A DNA stretch of 6,782 bases. Origin: a bacterium. Its GTDB lineage: Bacteria > Patescibacteriota > Minisyncoccia > Phycocordibacterales > SBAW01. The stretch's first letter is position 1, and each line of letters opens with the position of its first letter. Of the stretch, positions 3,847 to 6,782 are shown piece after piece. The translations under genes were made by a program, and so were the position numbers. The notes under the pieces were generated by a model. The model did not search any database and had not been told where the DNA came from. It saw only the letters and a list, made by a program, of their open reading frames with translations. The stretch is from contig JAUSIO010000024.1 of assembly GCA_030647845.1 (NCBI GenBank), positions 1 through 6,782 on the forward strand, read 5' to 3'.

Positions 3847-5604
3847 CAACACATCCACGATGCGCAGGCGGGGGGAGCCGCGCCAGTCGAGCTCGAGGTG
3901 GCCGACAACGTCGGCACGGGTGCCTTCGCGGGCGGTTTTTTGGAACGAGTCCGGTGTTTTAAAAAAAGACACTCCAGCAACTTGCGCATTATCTTTTTTT
4001 AACAAGAGTTCCAAGTGGTCGTCGCCCTTCCCAAACGTGCGGGCGCGCCCGATTGAAACGTTTGGAAAGAGAAACAGCGGTTTAGCATTACCAACGCCAA
4101 ATGGTGCGAGTTTTTGTATCTCTTGATGCACGGAGAAGGCGTCTGCTAACTCTAACTCACGGTCTACAATAGTTTCTTTTTCTCCCGCAGGTGTGTGCAC
4201 GAGTGCGGCATGAGAACTCGCAAGACGCGCGTATAGTTGATGCACCTTGTCCTCACCGAGCGAAAACCCACCGGCAAAGTCGTGCCCGCCAAAGTCGTCA
4301 AACAGGTCTGCCGCGCCGCGCATAATCTCGACAATATTACTGCCGTCGCCCGAGCGACACGAGCCTTTGATACTACTCCCCGCGCCGCGCCCCCACACAA
4401 AAACCGTTTTGCCTTCTTGCTCAACGAGCTTTTGCGCGATAAGCCCCAAAATTCCGGGCCGCCAGTCGACCGAGCCGATGACGATAATATCTTCTACACC
4501 TTCCCGCGCGCGCAGTTGTTTGTGTGCGTGCTTCATCGCCGCGGCGACAAGCCCCTTACGTTCGTCGTTGATGCGGTTGAGTTTGAGAGCGCTCTCGCCT
4601 CCCTCTTCGCTCGACAATGTACTCGACAAAAACCGCGCTGCTGTCTCTGCCTTCTCCAACCTTGAGGCGGCGTTGATGCGCGGCGCTACCATAAAGGTGA
4701 CATCCTCTTCGGCAAGGGTCGCTTGGTTGATGCGCAACAACTTTAGCAACGCGCACAAACCCTCGCGACGCGTACGGCGCAGCACGCGCAAACCATAGCT
4801 TGCGAGCATCCTGTTTTCGCCCACCAATGGCACCATGTCGGCAAGTGTTGCGATGCCGACCAAGTCGAGCAGCCACTTTTCTTTACCCTGAGCGTAGTCG
4901 AAGGGCTGTCCCTCGCCAAAGTGCTCAGGACGATTTTTAGACAAAATCGCCTGAACCAACTTCCATGCGACGCCCGCGCCGCACAGTTCTGTAAATGGAT
5001 ATATCGAATCCGTGCGGTGCGGGTTAACGACCGCAACCGCTGGAGGCAAGTTTTGAGTGGAAGAAAAATTATTTTCGGAAGCGTCCCCTCTCCTCCCTGC
5101 AGCTGGAGAAAATGAGTTTTCTGAAACGAGCGGCAAATGATGGTCGGTGATTATCAAGTCAATTTTTTTCTCCCGCGCAAAAGTTGCTTGTGCAACATCG
5201 GTCGTGCCGCAGTCAACCGTGATAATAAGTCTCGCCCCGCGCTCTGCGAGCTCTGCGATGCCAGCAATATTCAAACCAAACCCGTCGATGTGCCGGTCGG
5301 GGATATAGTGCACCACGGAGGCACCAATTGACTGTAAAAACTCACAAAGCAAGACGCCGCCCGGCACACCATCGCAGTCGTAGTCGCTCCATACGGCAAT
5401 CAGTTCGCCATTTTTTATTGCAAAAAGAATCCGCTCGACTGCCACAGCCATGTCGGGCAACAAAAATGGGTCGTGCGAGTCGCGCTCAAAGTCGGGCTGC
5501 AAAAACTCGGCAGTTGCTGGCTCCCCCACCACACCCCGCGCATGTAATAAATCTTGCAGTAGATCTTCGTGAGCTCTTTCGCGGACAGCATAGCGGACAG
5601 CCAT
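3844..5604 (-). CDS. recJ: Single-stranded-DNA-specific exonuclease RecJ
   Basis: This 586-residue protein is a DHH/DHHA1 phosphoesterase that degrades single-stranded DNA 5' to 3' in recombination and repair. Domains in order: N-terminal segment (1-70); DHH domain with SDYDCDG (73-79), DCGTTD (131-136) and TDHH (153-156); NPHR (194-197); APRINAASRLE (307-317); DHHA1 domain with FGGHDFAGGFS (438-448); OB-fold from LAPFGVGNAKP (499-509) to the C-terminus. The usual DYDVDG-T reads DYDCDG-P here. Two stretches look inserted in frame: about residues 160-186 (SENSFSPAAGRRGDASENN...) and 234-241 (PFDYAQGK). ATG 5604 is chosen because the frame upstream overlaps the divergent HIT gene, while MAVRYAVRERAHEDLL is a typical RecJ opening. 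A -10 TATACT ends seven bases upstream of this ATG, with no Shine-Dalgarno sequence. The last 53 coding bases are duplicated beyond the transposase, and the stop comes from the mobile unit's repeat. Confidence 0.95.
   Translation of the reverse strand: MAVRYAVRERAHEDLLQDLLHARGVVGEPATAEFLQPDFERDSHDPFLLPDMAVAVERILFAIKNGELIAVWSDYDCDGVPGGVLLCEFLQSIGASVVHYIPDRHIDGFGLNIAGIAELAERGARLIITVDCGTTDVAQATFAREKKIDLIITDHHLPLVSENSFSPAAGRRGDASENNFSSTQNLPPAVAVVNPHRTDSIYPFTELCGAGVAWKLVQAILSKNRPEHFGEGQPFDYAQGKEKWLLDLVGIATLADMVPLVGENRMLASYGLRVLRRTRREGLCALLKLLRINQATLAEEDVTFMVAPRINAASRLEKAETAARFLSSTLSSEEGGESALKLNRINDERKGLVAAAMKHAHKQLRAREGVEDIIVIGSVDWRPGILGLIAQKLVEQEGKTVFVWGRGAGSSIKGSCRSGDGSNIVEIMRGAADLFDDFGGHDFAGGFSLGEDKVHQLYARLASSHAALVHTPAGEKETIVDRELELADAFSVHQEIQKLAPFGVGNAKPLFLFPNVSIGRARTFGKGDDHLELLLKKDNAQVAGVSFFKTPDSFQKTAREGTRADVVGHLELDWRGSPRLRIVDVL
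3845..3897. repeat. 53-bp direct repeat, functional copy (3' end of recJ)
   Basis: This is the partner of 3019-3071, offset by 826 bases with one mismatch. It encodes the last beta strands of the RecJ OB fold (LELDWRGSPRLRIVDVL). Similarity stops sharply at its right end, where recJ continues (GTGGCC) while the left copy reads ATAAAA. Confidence 0.9.
4886..4905. repeat. Imperfect-palindrome repeat inside recJ, translated as PFDYAQG
   Basis: The plus strand reads CCCTGAGCGTAGTCGAAGGG, with CCCT/AGGG arms and a CG/CG inner pair. Sequences of the form CCCTGAGC-nnn-GTCGAAGGG are, from memory, frequent dispersed repeats in many bacterial genomes including CPR. Here it is read in frame within recJ between the poorly conserved FGEGQ and EKWLLDLVGIATLAD, where family members usually have no such stretch. 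Confidence 0.6.
5063..5128. repeat. Short direct repeats around a hairpin inside recJ (in-frame insertion)
   Basis: TTTTCGGAAGCG (5072-5083) and TTTTCTGAAACG (5117-5128) match at 10 of 12 bases with a 45-base period, which is exactly 15 codons. Between them TCTCC and GGAGA arms enclose CTGCAG. On the protein level this gives SENSFSPAAGRRGDA followed by SENNFS, placed between the DHH motif and NPHR, where RecJ proteins normally have a short loop. Confidence 0.5.
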
Positions 5605-5611
5605 AGCGCGT

Positions 5612-5617
5612 AGTATA
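5612..5617 (-). promoter_or_regulatory. -10 element (TATACT) of recJ
   Basis: TATACT on the minus strand ends seven bases before ATG 5604, the same spacing as for the gene starting at 2125. This supports the chosen start and suggests a leaderless message. The -35 region (CTTCTT at 17-base spacing) is poor. Confidence 0.5.
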
Positions 5618-5626
5618 TTCCAGATA

Positions 5627-5632
5627 TAGAAT
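5627..5632 (+). promoter_or_regulatory. -10 element (TAGAAT, overlapping TATAGA) of the HIT gene
   Basis: TATAGAAT at 5625-5632 offers TATAGA or TAGAAT as -10, ending 11 or 9 bases before ATG 5642. The leader would be at most a few bases. It is back to back with the recJ promoter in a 37-base gap, so the two may compete for polymerase. Confidence 0.4.
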
Positions 5633-5641
5633 GTAAGAAGT

Positions 5642-5968
5642 ATGCCAGATTGTATTTTTTGCAAAATTGTTGCAGGAGAAGTGCCTTCGACCAAGGTGTA
5701 CGAAGACGAGGAGGTGCTCGCCTTTTTAAATATTGCACCGCGAGAACCTCAACATACCCTAGTGATTCCCAAAGAGCATTACCGATGGTTCTACGACATG
5801 CCCGATGAATTATCGAGCAAAGTATTTTTGGTAGCAAAAAAGATAGCGCGTGAACTCAAAGAAAAAACCGTCTCGGACTTTGTGCAACTGTCTCTTGTCG
5901 GCAAAGACGTGCCGCATGTGCATGTGCACCTCGTGCCGCGTATGCTTGCAAACGCCCCCGAACTATAA
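5642..5968 (+). CDS. HIT-family protein (HinT-like purine nucleotide hydrolase)
   Basis: The 108-residue protein is a complete histidine-triad protein. Members hydrolyse nucleoside phosphoramidates, adenylates or dinucleoside polyphosphates in the cytoplasm as homodimers. The N-terminus CIFCKIVAGEVPSTKVYEDEEVLAFLNIAP (4-33) and HTLVIPKEHY (38-47) are typical. The triad HVHVHLVPR carries His92, His94 and His96, with His94 the expected nucleophile. Only the Cys4-Cys7 pair of a possible zinc site is obvious. ATG 5642 gives the canonical start MPDCIFC. The central helix region (48-85) is ordinary for the family. It is divergent from recJ and has no terminator after it, so transcription may continue into the orphan gene 77 bases downstream. 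The natural substrate cannot be told from sequence. Confidence 0.93.
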   Translation: MPDCIFCKIVAGEVPSTKVYEDEEVLAFLNIAPREPQHTLVIPKEHYRWFYDMPDELSSKVFLVAKKIARELKEKTVSDFVQLSLVGKDVPHVHVHLVPRMLANAPEL

Positions 5969-5969
5969 T
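5964..5969 (+). promoter_or_regulatory. TATAAT overlapping the HIT stop codon, candidate -10 of the downstream gene
   Basis: A perfect TATAAT lies across the TAA stop of the HIT gene. Used as a -10, it would give a leader of about 70 bases for the gene at 6046. No good -35 is present, and the hexamer may be chance from the codons CTA TAA. Confidence 0.3.
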
Positions 5970-6032
5970 GGTTGTTGTTGACTTTTTTGTGAAGCTGTGG
6001 GAAGGTTAAGTTGGAAGAACATCGGCAACCCA

Positions 6033-6039
6033 GAGGGAG
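6033..6039 (+). promoter_or_regulatory. Shine-Dalgarno GAGGGAG deciding the GTG start at 6046
   Basis: GAGGGAG ends six bases before GTG 6046, the best-placed initiation site in this frame. The purine run continues to 6042. Confidence 0.55.
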
Positions 6040-6045
6040 AGGCAG

Positions 6046-6402
6046 GTGGACGCTACTAGGTTACATGAGTGGAAAGAGAAGTTCCGGCGTTGCTCGCCGA
6101 ATCTCCGGGTGGATGTCGATTTCCATTCGATTACTATCACAACCCCTGCCGGGGAGCACATCCGCCTTATGGTGGTAGACTCCACCATCTCCGGCCTCGA
6201 GCATATCATGGATGCCGCCGAAGTTGCGGGGGCACTGATAAAAATGGGGACCGACAAAGCCAGCGATGAAGAAATAAAACGGCGTGGCACTGCCAACACG
6301 TTGGCATCTCCATCTCCCACAGTGGCAGGAGCACCCCATGACGGCCCGGTGTCGGGGGTTTACACAGGAGACAAATTCCACCCAATTACGCCGATTCGAT
6401 AA
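6046..6402 (+). CDS. Hypothetical protein, 118 residues
   Basis: I do not recognise this protein. The start is GTG with a purine-rich Shine-Dalgarno sequence six bases upstream. Residues 1-85 look like a small alpha/beta domain: a helix (RLHEWKEKFRRC), a strand pair (LRVDVDFHSITITTPAGEHIRLMVVD) and a helix (GLEHIMDAAEVAGALIKMG). From about residue 80 the chain is rich in Pro, Gly, Ser and Thr (ASPSPTVAGAPHDGPVSG) and probably flexible. There is no signal peptide or membrane segment. An intrinsic terminator begins eight bases after the stop, which supports a real transcription unit, either alone or with the HIT gene upstream. It converges on the phosphoglycerate kinase gene. No function is proposed. 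Confidence 0.65.
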   Translation: MDATRLHEWKEKFRRCSPNLRVDVDFHSITITTPAGEHIRLMVVDSTISGLEHIMDAAEVAGALIKMGTDKASDEEIKRRGTANTLASPSPTVAGAPHDGPVSGVYTGDKFHPITPIR

Positions 6403-6409
6403 GCCGTGT

Positions 6410-6434
6410 GCCGCACATCCGTGCGGCTTTTTTT
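6410..6434 (+). terminator. Intrinsic terminator after the 118-residue orphan
   Basis: GCCGCAC-ATCC-GTGCGGC is a perfect seven-base stem with a four-base loop, followed by seven T residues. Confidence 0.9.
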
Positions 6435-6435
6435 A

Positions 6436-6455
6436 TCCCGACGCTTTGGTCGGGA
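6436..6455. terminator. Second hairpin of the convergent intergenic region
   Basis: TCCCGAC-GCTTTG-GTCGGGA is a perfect seven-base stem with a six-base loop. It has no T run on either strand directly after it. It may help end transcription of the minus-strand pgk gene or protect an RNA 3' end. Confidence 0.5.
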
Positions 6456-6479
6456 CCCCGATTGAAACATCGGGGTTTT
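6456..6479 (+). terminator. Third hairpin with short T run, overlapping the pgk stop
   Basis: CCCCGAT-TGAAAC-ATCGGGG is a perfect seven-base stem followed by TTTT. It would be a backup terminator for plus-strand transcription. Its T run overlaps the pgk stop codon (TAA on the minus strand, 6480-6478). Confidence 0.6.
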
Positions 6480-6782
6480 ATTTCTTAATAGCCTCAATCC
6501 CAACCAAAGTCCCGTCGGCGAGGAACTGGAGCATGGCACCCCCGCCAGTTGAAAAAAATATACGGCCGCTTTTTTCAAGGTCTGACCTTAACCCAGGGCT
6601 CCCAAGGTCAGACCTTCCCAAAGCGGCGAGTGTGTCGCCACCACCCAAAACGGCGCGACAGTGGGAGTCGACCAACGCTTGCGCGACTGCCTCGGTGCCG
6701 ACGGCGTATTCCTTTTTTTCGTACATCCCTACGGTGCCGTTCCACACTACAAACGCGGCATTTTTTATTTCCTCACTCCACA
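6478..6782 (-). CDS. pgk: Phosphoglycerate kinase, C-terminal 100 residues (cut by window edge)
   Basis: Phosphoglycerate kinase interconverts 1,3-bisphosphoglycerate plus ADP and 3-phosphoglycerate plus ATP in glycolysis, in the cytoplasm. The frame is open to the right edge and shows the C-terminal nucleotide-binding domain: WSEEIKNAAFVVWNGTVGMYE (visible residues 1-21; families usually have VVWNGPMGVFE), GTEAVAQAL, the GGGDT loop (about 47-51), STGGGA (about 78-83), and the ending FLADGTLVGIEAIKK. Between GGGDTLAA and STGGGA there are 23 residues, where the E. coli enzyme has 13 as I recall it. The extra part contains RSDL twice and is encoded by two mutually inverted 13-bp near-palindromes. 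This loop lies away from the conserved glycine motifs, so activity may be kept. It converges on the orphan gene upstream across three hairpins. Confidence 0.95.
   Translation of the reverse strand, partial: WSEEIKNAAFVVWNGTVGMYEKKEYAVGTEAVAQALVDSHCRAVLGGGDTLAALGRSDLGSPGLRSDLEKSGRIFFSTGGGAMLQFLADGTLVGIEAIKK
6577..6616. repeat. Inverted pair of 13-bp near-palindromes translated within pgk
   Basis: AAGGTCTGACCTT (6577-6589) and AAGGTCAGACCTT (6604-6616) are exact reverse complements of each other, and each is palindromic except for its central base. A 14-base spacer separates them. The whole can fold as one 13-base stem or as two small hairpins. It is read in frame on the minus strand as RSDL-GSPGL-RSDL. 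Confidence 0.85.

Noticed and set aside
3839..4126. A 95-codon plus-strand frame over the recJ tail and right repeat
   Set aside because: It is antisense to conserved RecJ OB-fold sequence, and its product is low-complexity Arg/Ser-rich.
4247..4798. A 183-codon plus-strand frame opposite recJ
   Set aside because: It is antisense to conserved RecJ motifs, its composition is Ser/Pro/Arg-rich, and no start signals were seen; it is a shadow of GC-rich coding.
5605..5694. Longer recJ form starting at 5694
   Set aside because: It would overlap the start of the divergent HIT gene by 53 bases, and the added residues (MVEGTSPATILQK...) do not look like RecJ. The -10 element at 5612-5617 fits ATG 5604.

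Overview
The window looks like a chromosomal piece of a small-genome bacterium, most likely Patescibacteria (CPR) of the Parcubacteria type. The reasons are short intergenic gaps, a membrane protein with the helical N-terminal domain (YIRQQL...GWTEQDI) that I recall from CPR membrane proteins, and small orphan genes between housekeeping genes. TGA is a normal stop for two genes and does not interrupt any conserved frame, so this is not a lineage that recodes TGA. The taxonomic call is inference; no rRNA or tRNA is present.

Layout: (1) 1-2125, minus strand: two adjacent genes for membrane-anchored extracytoplasmic proteins, a putative TIM-barrel glycoside-hydrolase-like protein (404-2125) and, one base downstream, a protein cut by the left edge that ends in a TolB/PD40-like propeller motif. 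(2) 2171-2587, minus: an RNase HI-family nuclease, divergent from (3) 2653-2985, plus: an orphan 110-residue protein with a strong Shine-Dalgarno sequence and its own terminator. (4) 3018-3897: a Y1 (HUH) REP-associated/IS200-like transposase flanked by two perfect 30-bp direct repeats, each with a GC-rich hairpin. This unit lies between two copies of the last 53 bp of recJ. (5) 3844-5604, minus: recJ, divergent from (6) 5642-5968, plus: a HIT-family protein, then (7) 6046-6402, plus: an orphan 118-residue protein and a cluster of three hairpins. (8) 6478-6782, minus: the C-terminal 100 residues of phosphoglycerate kinase, cut by the right edge.

The most interesting signals are these. First, the transposase unit sits at the recJ 3' end in a way that leaves a complete recJ C-terminus and stop codon on both sides of the insertion. 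The repeat itself supplies the TAA stop of both recJ and the transposase. Second, there are apparent in-frame insertions of short repeats in conserved enzymes: two in recJ and one in pgk, where two mutually inverted 13-bp near-palindromes are translated as a doubled RSDL motif. This resembles the palindromic elements that invade coding regions in Rickettsia. Third, several genes have a -10 hexamer ending 6-7 nt before an ATG (leaderless pattern), whereas the two orphan plus-strand genes use GTG starts behind good Shine-Dalgarno sequences.

No CRISPR array, tRNA, rRNA, replication origin or obvious defence system was seen. No gap between genes exceeds 300 bases.
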